Shown in pieces: positions 37,424-49,300 of a DNA stretch of 60,000 nucleotides. Both the position numbers and the translations under genes were made by a program. The notes under the pieces are model-generated. The model worked only from the letters and a program-made list of their open reading frames with translations. It did not search any database and was not told where the DNA came from. The first letter of the stretch is position 1. Each line of letters begins with the position of its first letter. Origin of the DNA: Tubiluchus corallicola (Eukaryota > Priapulida > Priapulimorpha > Priapulimorphida > Tubiluchidae); the NCBI GenBank assembly GCA_030141605.1, contig JAQGDQ010000040.1:590501-650500 (forward strand), in the 5' to 3' direction.

Positions 37424-38450
37424 CTCACAATGCTGTAAAACAAAAAACCACACCGTACACAGTCAGCAAGTGCATTATTTTGTAAAATGAAATCATTTCT
37501 TAAATGTAGTTACGGAAACATTCAGTACGCATAGCACTAGTGAAGCCTTGCAGCATTGTTAGGCTGTGGAATGAAGAAAATGGCTGACATGGAATAATCA
37601 ACTGAGAAATTTGTGATTTTCTGAAATTAATTGCATGTTGTATTATAGTTAAAAATTTTAATTTTAATGTTAAAATAACTTTGGTGCAATTATAGTACTC
37701 AAAAAACGTAAGTGCATGTCAAGGTTTGTCTCTGATTTTTTGTGGAACAGGAGGTATAAAAACTGGACCGTTCAGTCAGAAACCAGACATCTGACAACTC
37801 GTAAGTTACACCATGCTCTTAGTCAACATGGCAACATCTTAAATCCCCTGTGCCTGGCAATATCGAAACGGGGGAAAATGGCCCTAGGAATGTTATAATC
37901 ACGTAGGAATAAGGGTCCCAACCCAGTGTACCCATACAGGGCCCATTCTTAGCATGGTTGAGCTAATTCACAGGCTGATGGAGATAACTCGGACTTGTAA
38001 AGTTTTGCGTGGATCTCGTTCTACCTGAATCAGAAGTTTTAATAATAAAAATTATTCATATGTGCCCAAACTAACATAGCAGTGGTGACATGACACTAAA
38101 ATTTTGATGGTATTACTTTCATCATTATAATCAGAATTACTTATAACTTAACCAATAACCAAAAAAATAGGAACTAATTTATCCCAGGGACTTCCTGTAA
38201 AATATAAGCCAAGGATCGAGTTATTTTTATCACAGATGGCTATACAGTTATTTGCAGCTGTGAGGCAACAGTTGGTGCATATTGCAGGTCATCTGTTATA
38301 AAAAGTTACTATCCTCATCATACATAATATGTTTCACCCCTGCCAAGTTGTAGGAAATTGAGCATATTTTACATATAATTATGTTGCAGTTGGGTAAAGT
38401 TAAAATTAAGAATTTTACTACGCAGTTTAGATGGTCACTCATTATGTGAT

Positions 38451-38504
38451 AATGAACATAATTGCCCTGATTCATCAAATGAACATAATTGCCCTGATTC
38501 ATCA
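38451..38504. repeat. 27-bp perfect tandem duplication
   Basis: Two identical adjacent 27-bp units beginning aatgaacataattgccctga. No coding role; a recent slippage-type event. Confidence 0.95.
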
Positions 38505-38989
38505 GTAATAGGAAAATGCTATACTTAGACAATTTGTCATTGTACAAATTAAGGCACAGTAGTATTAATAAATTAACATGCTTTCTACTGCTTTAAACAT
38601 GATTTTTGGTTAAAATGACTCAACTTAATATTAATTTTCTAGATAGTTTTAAGAAAATGGCAAACTCAGTATGGCAGAATTAGTGGTCATTAATTTGACA
38701 AAATGCAAAGTGAAAATTTCTACTTTTTCTTTTAGGTACTAGATCAGTATTTAAAACAAATGCATACAATCAAATACAAGTTTTAAAATCATTTTTTTAA
38801 ATTTTTAAATTCAAATTCAGTTTATTTCACCAGCAAACTACAATAATACAAATGCACATGTATTATTGACAAACAAATGTATTTTAAAATACATAAGTTA
38901 GTATTGGTGCAATTAAACAAGTTGCCTATGTTTTCCATATTTCATGTGTGTGTGCGCATGCTTTCGTGCATGCGTGTGTACATATCTAT

Positions 38990-38990
38990 A

Positions 38991-39023
<33 letters not shown>
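38990..39023. repeat. TA/TATC microsatellite
   Basis: Runs of TATC then (TA)n directly left of the palindrome; a second TA run is at about 39294-39311. Confidence 0.9.
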
Positions 39024-39025
<2 letters not shown>

Positions 39026-39026
39026 G

Positions 39027-39164
39027 AAAAATATTTGAAATATAGCCGAAACGCATTTTTAGGAAATAAGTTTATAGAAAAATTGACTGATATATATATA
39101 TCAGTCAATTTTTCTATAAACTTATTTCCTAAAAATGCGTTTCGGCTATATTTCAAATATTTTT
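39027..39164. repeat. perfect 138-bp spacerless palindrome
   Basis: Bases 39027-39095 and 39096-39164 are exact reverse complements: 69-bp arms beginning AAAAATATTTGAAATATAGC, centre TATATATATA. It extends outward with a one-base gap (CGG on the left, CCG on the right) and is flanked on the left by a TA repeat. A transcript would form an uninterrupted hairpin. No coding meaning: the translations mirror each other. Confidence 0.95.
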
Positions 39165-40288
39165 GCCGTCAGTTCAACATTTTACAAGAGAATTTATTGA
39201 TAAATGTATGTGGAGCTGTATAAATTTGTCAGTGAAACAATGTTTTTTATACTGTATAAAGATATTTATTTATCAACAGCATTAACAATGACGTATATAT
39301 ATATATATATACATTCAAACTGTTCAAAGTTTCTGATGTTTGTTTTGAATGTAAATTTCGTCATTAGCATATTATTCAGATTGGTTGTATTTTGCTTTTA
39401 TAAAGTTTTATATTAATGTGGAGATACCTAGGTACTTAGTTGCAGTGTTAACTCCCATTTTTAGTGACATGACGTTGGGTGCATTTTCTTCAGTTTAATG
39501 TATATTTTGTCCAGCAAACTTCTTTTTAATTTATCTTTTGATGTTCATTGAGTAAGAAAAAAATTTTTTGTTTTGTTTCACTCCAGATTGTGCAACAATT
39601 TTTGTTAATATTTTAAGCAATAACAAATCATAAACTAAGTATGTCTCTACGTAATTATTACTGTGGTACTCTTAGCTAAATATAGCTACTTAGATCTAAT
39701 GCATTGGTACTTAAAATAGTATACTCATTCATATGTCACGTTAAATTAAACACGATATTGTTTATCGTGACTGTCAGATTGTATTCTTCTGAAACCATGG
39801 TAACTTGATGACGTTAGAGGAAACCTAAGGTATTTATCCCACCAATCTATATTTCTCGTTAATTATATCTTGGACAGCAACATCATTAGTGATGTCAGTG
39901 AGTTATGCAGTGTTTGTCACGAGTTAATATGCGACCATCGTAATCGCATTTATGCTACTGGTTGATAATCTATGTATTTATGTAGAATTATTATTGGTCT
40001 TCATGACATAAATTTGTGGTTACCTCAAGAGACAGCAGTTTTGTTGGATAAATTTGCTTTGTAGCTGCAACTGGTGGTACTGATGAGTAGTGACTACGGT
40101 AGTGTTAAATTATTCAAATGCTAGTATTGCATTAATTAAGCTTCGTGCACGTACTTTCGTTAAATAAGTATGAGAACCACTGGGACACTATGTTGCGTGC
40201 ACAGTGCACACACGCCACATGTACGCAACTATTCATAGCTGTATGCACATATAATTATAGTACATATAGATATTACAATTGTACACAT

Positions 40289-40314
40289 TGTGTGTGTGTG
40301 CGTGCGTGCGTGCC
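40289..40314. repeat. TG/CGTG microsatellite
   Basis: (TG)n followed by (CGTG)n in the intergenic stretch before the HIF-like gene. Confidence 0.85.
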
Positions 40315-42832
40315 GGTAGTTCTTATTAGCTACAGTAGATTTGAACAGAGCACTGATAATCTTCAGTGGAGTTGAATTGTAATTTAGAATACAGGCTTTT
40401 GTATGCCGTAAGTCGGCGTGGACTGTGGATGTCTTATCGATTCTTGTTTTTAGGCATTTTCGGTAAGACAAATATTGTTAGGCTACTTAACAAGTGTTTA
40501 TTCTGTTCTTTTCTAACAAGTGACAAAGTTAGCCCATAGGACTTCATTAACATTTTGAAGGCAAACACCAGTGTCTTGTGTGGTCCTGCTTGTTGGATTT
40601 GCAATGAAAAGGTATCCAAACTCAGTTCCAACTTGTTCTCTTCTTTTTGACGCTTGAAGTGTGACTTCAAAAATTAATAATAGAAGATTTATTCTTGCAT
40701 TAATGGATAATATTGAAATTACAAATATAAATACATGTAATTAAAACTATTTTTGGCTACATATTGTCACCTAGTGTTACAGAAGTGTTAAGTAATTTGA
40801 CAGGATGAATCATTTGTGCACTCGTTAAAATAGGCACTTTCTGATATGTAGGAGAAGATTAATTGCCACGTAGCTTACAGAAAATTGCATAATTTTTATG
40901 CTCCCTCTGTGGTAAAACATTTTCAAGATGCCAGTCAGTCCTTTGTAAAGTTATCCTCTATTTACTTAACCCATTTTTAACTTCAACTCATTACATGTCA
41001 TGATCATTTTTTTCCATGTTTGTTTTATTTTGCTTTGAGCAGTTTTTCACTGATTACATGTACACAGTTCAGACATCTTAACTCGAATCTCTCAAATGAC
41101 TAGCGCTTTAGAGGTTTTTGATTTTTTGCTGATGCTAAACAGCTGTGTTGCGGTCCTATAAACATAAAACCCGTTACTATGGCTTTCATTACGTAATTTT
41201 TCCAAAAAATGTATGCAAAGTTTAATCCTTGAACATTGTTAATTTATTTTTACTCCTTACTGTAAATTTCTGACTTAAAACCTGTGATATTAAGGAATAA
41301 AATTGCAAAGCTATTGAATTGCTTCCACTAATGTATTATAGAAAGAAAATGAAAATTGTAAGATCATGTTTCATAGTAATGTAAATTTTCTAATAAGAGA
41401 AATTATTTAATAGATTATCAGAAAATAAGGTTCTGTCATCAAAAAAATCTGGCAAATAATCACGCTGCAAAATTATTGTTCTAAAATGAAACTAATATTT
41501 TCATTTGAGTTTAACGTGTGTGACTTATGGCTACTAATGGTCAGAGTAGTAGCTGTGTAACCGTTCTCACCCAGAATAATTTTGGAAATGCGTCTTCATC
41601 CCCAAAAAATGCATTGCATGTTTCATTGTAAGCTTATACACGAATATTGCTAATTAAACAAGTGCAGCGAGTGATAAATGTATTGATTTAGAGATCTAGT
41701 ATAATAATTATGTATTTAACATGTTGAACAACAATGATAATAGCATCAACACTGATGAATGATGGTGACATCAGCACCTACAGTGTGCTAATTTATGTGA
41801 TCACAAGGATAATTGTTTTTGAATGTACAATGAGATGTGATTTCTAATTTTGTATTGTTCAGCTATTATTTTAATTAACATTAAATTTTGCACATACTGT
41901 AAATGTATATCAAGCAACTACTGGCATGATAGATGCAGCACATAACTGCTATTACTGAAACATTCAGTATGTATTATAGTTTAATGACTCACTTTAGCTT
42001 GCTTAAAAGTCCCTATAAGTTACTTCACATATTCTATGCAATGACTAGTTATTGTACGGATTGCCTAGGAAAAGTTGTATTTAGTTTCAGGCAGAAACAT
42101 ATTCATTATATACTTTGTTAAAGCTACATTCCTAGCTAAAGCCTTGTTAGAGTTCGAAATGGTTCTGGTAAATAGAAATTTACTTTTTTCTAAAGACATA
42201 AATGTATTTTACAAGAATGCCTATGAGTTTTATGGAATATTTGCCAATGACATATATAGTATTACAGCATGTATAATCGTTGTCGTGATTTTTATGATGG
42301 TCTCAAAAGTCTAATACAACTAGATTTTAAACTCCTGTATAGCATACTAATTCATACATTCAGTTTTATGGTATGCATGTGGGACAGGTCAGGGTATGGA
42401 AGCAGTTGACTTGCAAACTAATAGTTTAATTATATATTCAGAATCGTGAGTTTTGGTCTAGTGCCTTTTGCAGTGTTGCACTGACTGGAATAGTTTGTTA
42501 GACGTCCTTTTGGTTTGGGCAATCATGTCTCTTTTTCTTCCTTGGGCTTGTGATACTGTATTTACATTAGAGTAAAGCCCTTGCTTCATAGAGGTCAGTT
42601 TGGATACTAAATTCAAGTTTTTGACTGCAACATGAGTTAGTGAAATCAAATTCTGTCCTTCGAGTCTTTTTCTTGCCCCTTTATGAGTGTATTTGTTCAA
42701 GGAAATGACGTTTTCTGTGACTTTTTGATATATTAGATTTACAAGTAATTTTCTTGCAGCAGGTCGGCAGTTTCTATTATAAGGATTCTAACAAAAACTG
42801 CTTACATTTTAAGGAAGTATCCTGCTAATAAA

Positions 42833-42952
42833 GTAGGCTTGCTGTAGTTGATGTGGTTAAATTTTGACCGAGTTATTCAACATATAGTTTATGTAGGCTT
42901 GCTGTAGCTGATGCAGTTAAATTTTGGCCAAGTTATTCAATATATAGTTTAT
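42833..42952. repeat. 60-bp tandem duplication
   Basis: Copies 42833-42892 and 42893-42952 begin gtaggcttgctgtag and are adjacent. They differ at only a few positions (mostly transitions, such as gttgatgtgg versus gctgatgcag). About 350 bp upstream of the HIF-like start exon. Confidence 0.9.
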
Positions 42953-43273
42953 GTTCCTACAGTCTGGTGTATGTTTTTGGATAAGGTTAATAAGTGAACT
43001 TTATTTTTTATAAAGTTAAAAGGTAATTGATACTACCTAACACGTAGTATCTCATTAAGTTCAGCATACTACATTTTGCAAGTGAACAAAATAGATATAA
43101 TTTACGTAGTGCAGTGATTTTAACAAGAGAAACTAAATTTCTCAATAATCTAAGATTAACTGGGAGATTCAGTGTGAAAAAACACCATCTCTATATGGTA
43201 GTGTTTGGTATTAATATTATGTCTGCTTTTAATGCTATGATTTGTTGTACGTTTTACTCTTTTGTTGCAGGTA

Positions 43274-43308
43274 ATGTTTGGAAACAGACTAGCATGAAAA
43301 TATGGTGA
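43274..43308 (+). promoter_or_regulatory. two short upstream ORFs before the HIF-like start
   Basis: If exon 43271-43390 starts at the TTTGTTGCAG acceptor, its leader contains ATG at 43274 (8 codons including TGA, ending 43297) and ATG at 43294 (5 codons including TGA, ending 43308). The second overlaps the main ATG at 43302 in another frame. Such uORFs often reduce or gate translation; that role is inference. Confidence 0.5.
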
Positions 43309-46300
43309 CTAATTTCATTGGTGAAGCTGAATATCAGAAAAATCTAATAATAAAACAAACGACAATGCAGCCTGCAAATTCTGAGACAAGGTATAACCTT
43401 AGTATGTCGTATTAGCTATGCGAAATGTTAGCTTTAAAGTATTACAAACTAATTCTTGCCATATTTACTTAATTTTTTAGTTAATTGTAAAGATTTATGT
43501 AAAATTTGCATAACAATTTACTTTTATTGAATGCATACAGTTGAACAGCTTCATTGTGTCATAAAGAGTGAACCATTTTCTTCTATATGAGCTTACCTAG
43601 CTGGTTTTGCAGAGCCATCTTCATAAAACATGATAGGCAACCCTTTTAAATCAGGTCAAAAGTTTTATGCTGATCAAGGGTTTACTTTGAGCAGTTTGTT
43701 TTCAAGGTTTTACTCTGAATTGGATTTGTGAAAATTTTCTTTATCTTAGTGAGCCTATTGTGAAATAATGTTATGACTTTCGAAAATAGATATCCATGTA
43801 AACATGAAACGTGATAATAATGTAAATTGTAACTTTCGACCCAGTGTCTACATCAATGTGATCATTATATAAAAGAGGTTAGCGCATTAACAGATGAAAA
43901 ATAACAAGTGAATATAGATTAGTAGTAATAAAAACAATTTATAAACATTCATGGTTATGATACAGCATTAAATTATTAAAAAGTTATATCGAGACAATGT
44001 GCCCAAGCATAGCATTTAGTTCGTTATTGCTCAGAAAGGAAACACTCTATCATCCATTTCATTTTAGAATTTCCTTTACAATTCTTTCTTCAGGTTATAG
44101 ATTTCATTTAGCACTGGTTTGCTCAAAAAAATTGTATTGGTGGCTTTACGTTTCTTAATAAAATCATCAATGTTAACTTTGTATTTATTACAAATGTATG
44201 CAATATGAAAAGCAGTAAATTGCAATAATCGATGCAACGTATAATCTAGCAAAAAAACTGGATATGTAAAATTTAGCAAACCTTTTACTAAAACTGTTTA
44301 CTAAGTTTGTTATTGTTGGCAGTTTGGCAAGTCATGGTAGAAACCACATAAATGAGCATTATGTATGAGAGATTATGCAATTTGTGAATTTCTCTGTCCA
44401 ATCGAAATTTCAGTATAATCCACATTTGAGGATTATAAGAACAGCAACAATAAGTTTTAAACAATATCAACTTAAGATCTGATTTAATGAACCAAAAGCT
44501 ATGTATTATGTTATTAGATTGATAAACAATGTCTCCTCTCTTATTAAGCATTTCATCTTCATGAGTAAATTTACAGCTAAGTTATGGCCAAGATGTACTC
44601 ACTTTTTTCACATGAAGTAAGTGGAGTCCCATCAAGAACTATATTTGGATAAGGTTTATTACTTTGTGCAATATTGCAGAATTTATTGCATTTGTTTTTG
44701 ACTTTTGACTTTATTTGAATGTGTGTTTACAAAATCAATATTGAAATTAGTATGACAGTGAGTGATGACTTTTTAATTTCAGACGAGCGGAAAAAAGCAG
44801 ATTCGCTGCAAAGGTTCGTCGTGATCGTGAACTAGAGATCATGTCAAGTCTTGCTGAGGCATTACCTGTTCTTGGAGATACCGCAAATCGTTTAGACAAA
44901 GCGTCCATATTTAGACTTTCAGTTGCATACTTAAGAATCAAACGTATTCTTGCATCATGTAAGTTGCCTTATAAACTCTTATTTTGAATTATGATGTCAA
45001 TATACTTTATTACATAAATTTATATACATTAATGTCTCTCCATTTTCAAGATTTTTCTATTTTGTGTAAGAAACTGTAAAGTATATTTAGTTGCTATTCT
45101 GCATTTCAAAAAACCCTGTTACCAAACAATGAAAAAGCTGAAATTACTTTGTTATCAAATTTTTGTTTTTTATGTGTTTTTTGAATCCCGCTGAAGTTCA
45201 GATTAACCATTCTTTTCAATTTATTGCTGTGTTGCCTAGTCAGTTTTGTTTAATTTTCTCTGATCTTTCCTCTCAAGTGGTAATCAGCAGAAAAATCTCT
45301 GCCCTTGAACACATAAATTGCATTTTTATTTGTGCAAACAAAATTAGATAGTAACAGACATGTAAACTAGTTTCCTAAGCCTTTGCTAAACTTCACAGGC
45401 AGTTGAATGTTTGAGAACCTCCGACTAGTTTAAAATTTTTCAGGCAACAAATTTTCAGTTCAGTAGTTTTAACAAATGATGTTTCCTTATAAGCAAACGT
45501 GCAAGGAATCTTTATTATGGAGCAGTAGTCCTAAATTGCTCCTAGTTTATGAAAGTTTGAAACCTGCATTTAAAGTATAGGTAATCGTAAACTGTGTTGA
45601 ATTTTATAGCAGTGTCTGTGGTTATCGTAGCTTCAAACAAGTTTTAATCCCTAGCCAGTCTCGTGATTTTGCACACTAGCTAAATCACGTTTTAAAATAC
45701 TGCATACTGGCTAAATCACGTTTTAAGGTTTTTGTAGAGTTTATAATTTTACGCTTTTAGTTCGCACAGATTAGTTCAACCGGTTTACAAATCTGGCAGT
45801 TTCGAGCATGCTGTGTTCAGTTCTATGATCTATTCGTATCGGTTTAAAAATATATTGCAATTTCCTTGCCAGGGTATTAGTAATGTAACATCAATATCAA
45901 AGTTTTGGTTATAGTAACCCGCCACACTACTACTAATCTTACTGGCCAGTCTTCCAAATCATGCTAACAGTCACTGTTGCACTGTGTTTGTCGTTAAGTT
46001 TAATAAGAATTGCCTATAAGTCATACTGGACTTATAATTGCATTAGCATAATTGAACAAATGGGATACACTGGTAGTATAAAGTCCAGTTTTTATGTATT
46101 CAAAGTAGCCTACTAGCCTCTGTGTGACTGTAAAATGAAGTCTCATAGATGAGAATGCAATGACTAACTATAAAATTGACTGTGGCTGAGAAACTGGCGA
46201 ATGTGACTGCACGAATACAACAAATGTATATTTTCTAATAGCAATTGCTATTTTAAAGGAAAGACTAAGCCTTCTGGGAAGTTAGGTTTATTTCAACATT

Positions 46301-49300
46301 CGCGAAAAATATTAGAAGGATTTAATAATAAAAGTGTGGTAAGTGCCTCGTGGTCAGTAAAATTACTTAAAAGTCGTAATCATTTCGCACTTAGGCACTC
46401 CCATTTTGAACGCCATTTTTCCACCATTGACATTATTTGAAGTATAAGAAGTCTTTGAAAAAAATCAAGAAGCTACCAGTTACATCATAAATTTCAAGTA
46501 AAAGGCTGCTATCACTGTGCCTGAAAATTTCTAAACAGCAGTAGTATAAATTAACTTTATGCTTTATAGATAGTTTTTTGCAAATTTCTCTGTTATATTT
46601 TTCTAAATTTAAGTGATAATAGTAAAATAAAACCAACATACTGCATATTGAGTGACTTGTCCTTTCCGTTAAGAAATGACATTTTCAAAATAATTTAAAT
46701 ACTAGACTTAATTTATATTCATATAAATAAGTAACTTGAAATTTTGCAAATGTGTATAGGCCGTGCAGTGTACTACCATGTTTTCCGTAATGATAGACTT
46801 TGTGCAGTGTGATGGTATAATTTTGATGTACAGTGGTCCGTCCGAATTATATGACTAGATCATAATTTCTTTAAAACTTTTGTGCAGCTAGTACAGAATA
46901 TCATTAATAATGGAATGAGTTCTCACTTGTTAAGTTTTTGAAATTCAACTTGTCATATAAACCACTTTAATATACAATTTCGAAACTATCGATTAATGAT
47001 AGAATTATTCATAGCTATTGATTTTTGGAAGTGAACCAAGTTGACATATTTGAGCAGATCGCTACTGAGCCTGTACCAATCTTTGACTGTCTATAAAACT
47101 CTATATGAAAAGATTACAACCAAAAACGATGGGTTGCAACTTGCATTTTCAGTGTCTTAACCACTAGACCATAACCACAATCTTTACACACTACTTTCTG
47201 ATTGAAACAGGCCCTAATAATTATATCCTATTTCACTGTAATATATAAAATGATACGTGTTTGTAGTGCATAAAACTCTGTTTAAATAATGAGAACATTT
47301 CTAGTCTTTCATGTGTTAATTTTCAGCTCTATATTACATTCAAATGGCCTGCAGCATTTTAGCAACATTCCGGCAATTCTTCAGTAGCAGGCAAAAAATT
47401 TGAAGAGTTATTCAAATTACTAATTTTTAATGTACTACACAAATGAGTTTCTACAAACAAAATTGTGCGCAAAAAGGAAGCATATAAATGCTGTCACATT
47501 AACCGCACGTGGTAATTATGGCCTATTCTTACTTGCCACGCCAACATGGCATGGCTTTTTGCTCTTTTTGTACCTGTAGAAGAATTAGGTGGGTGTATAG
47601 ATAAAGGGAATATGTGTCTGAGTCGTGGCGTTTATACATATATGTATTATGTATAATGGGCTTATAAATTTATAATACGTGACACCATTATCACTGGAGA
47701 TCTTATACTAGGTGTTCCTAATGTTATTGCAAATCAGGTTATTATTATTACATATTACTATCACTAGTCTGATCCTTAGCTGTTGTCCAAGATTTTTACC
47801 TTTCAAAATGAAACGTACTCTCGTACAAACATAGATTGATCGAAGGTTGTTCAGAAATCCACAAAATATTGGTGCCACAACAGAGAATTAATGTTTTTTC
47901 CTCTATGACTGGTGGCTTTAAGTACTGCCAGCCTGCCAGGTACAAGTATCAGAGCCAGTCAAGAAATCATTATAAATTCTGAGAGTCTGGGTTGCAGCAT
48001 CTTGAATTCTATAAAAATACATATGTGTACGTACCTTTCAGATCTGAAGTCTTTACCATATTCTAATGAAGACCAAGCCACTGCTAAAAACACTTGTAAG
48101 TTTTCACTTTTTGGTGATGTTAATAAAATAGTGAAGTTTAATGCTCAGTTTTTTGCTTACTAAGCTGGCTTGACAAACAGAACTTTATGCTGTTATATTA
48201 GCTGCTGCCTATTGCTTTTGTATTGTAAAGCTTAACTTGGAATTAGCTGCTTCGAGTTTTACTATTTTGTTCTGTTTTGTATATGCTTTTTATGCATGTA
48301 AGTAAAGGAACTTGGATGCATTTTTTCCTTTTATTTCTTGATGGAGAATTAGTTGGAAATTGTTCATTTCCAATGCTTTATACCTTTCCATTTTAAGTAC
48401 TTTATTTATAATTTGTGTTTTTTGCAGCAAGTTTTTTTGAGAGGGAGCTCTTGATTGGAGCGCTAGGTGGTTTTCTGCTATTGTTATCGCCTGAATGTGA
48501 TGTGTTGTATGTCTCTGAAAATGTTGAAGATTCAATAGGATTGGCGCAGGTACTATAACTGTATTTTATTTAATGGAACATCAACTGTCAATCTGAAAAC
48601 CTAGTGTAGCTTAATTTTTTTAAATATGTAGCTTCGTGCATTTTTGCAATGTTCAGTTTGTTCTGAACATGCCATCTAACCTTTCAAACTTAGAAAGGCT
48701 AATAAAAACACCCTGTAATTAAAAATCTCTGATCTCATATTTATCATGCCTATTGATTTCAATGAGAATTTTTTGTATTATTAGAAGAAGTGCTTTGCAA
48801 TGTTCCCCGAGACAGTTGTGTAGTGTCTGCACAGCTATACTGAATTTTGTGCTTATCATTTGGAGTTAATCAGTGTGAACATGCTGAAATAGCATCTGTT
48901 ATATTCTAATGATTTGAAGTTTCTGTGAATTAAGATAACATGTTAATAATTCTATAAGATTTGCATCATATCACTGTAAGTTTGTTGGCTGGCTGCTTAT
49001 AGGTGCCTTTGCTAAATAAAAATCTATTTTAGTTATTCTAACTTTTTATAGGTGGAAATGCTTGGGAGAAGTTTATTAGATTTCACTTATCCAGCAGACA
49101 GCAATGAACTTACAAAACAATTGCAACCTGATTCAGTTGACACAAATCTCCAGAACACGGGTATGCACACCTGATCAAGTTTTCACTGCACATTTTGCTT
49201 TGTTCGTTTTTCTTACCTGACAGTAGTTTTGCAAATAGCTCGTTATTAAATTTTTGCTTGTGATTTAGGTATATGGAGTCAAGGTCAAAGGTGTGGCAAA

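Larger units (their letters stand above)
36180..43270 (+). other. upstream / first-intron region of the HIF-like gene
   Basis: About 7 kb without a recognised coding exon. Holds the hAT-like element (37053-37423), the 27-bp and 60-bp tandem duplications, the palindrome and microsatellites listed separately. Scattered short ORFs have no family resemblance. Confidence 0.5.
44959..48427 (+). other. HIF-like intron 2 (3.5 kb)
   Basis: The largest HIF-like intron, between the bHLH and PAS-A exons. Contains a short MITE-like element, a tRNA-like remnant, and a doubled ctaaatcacgttttaa at about 45684 and 45710. No additional in-phase exon was seen. Confidence 0.5.

Noticed and set aside
37751-37780. 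TATAAA and TCAGTC, possible LTR or core promoter
   Set aside because: Spacing of about 17-19 bp is too short for TATA-to-initiator and no LTR ends were found.
38948-39223. 91-codon plus-strand ORF across the palindrome
   Set aside because: Created by the palindrome and the TA repeat; the translation is mirrored.
40434-40670. 78-codon minus-strand ORF (KSHFKRQKEENKLELSL...)
   Set aside because: Looks slightly protein-like, but no family is recognised and no flanking exons were found; kept out of the annotation.
47912-48163. 83-codon plus-strand ORF just before the PAS-A exon
   Set aside because: Intronic, with no phase-compatible splice sites and no similarity.
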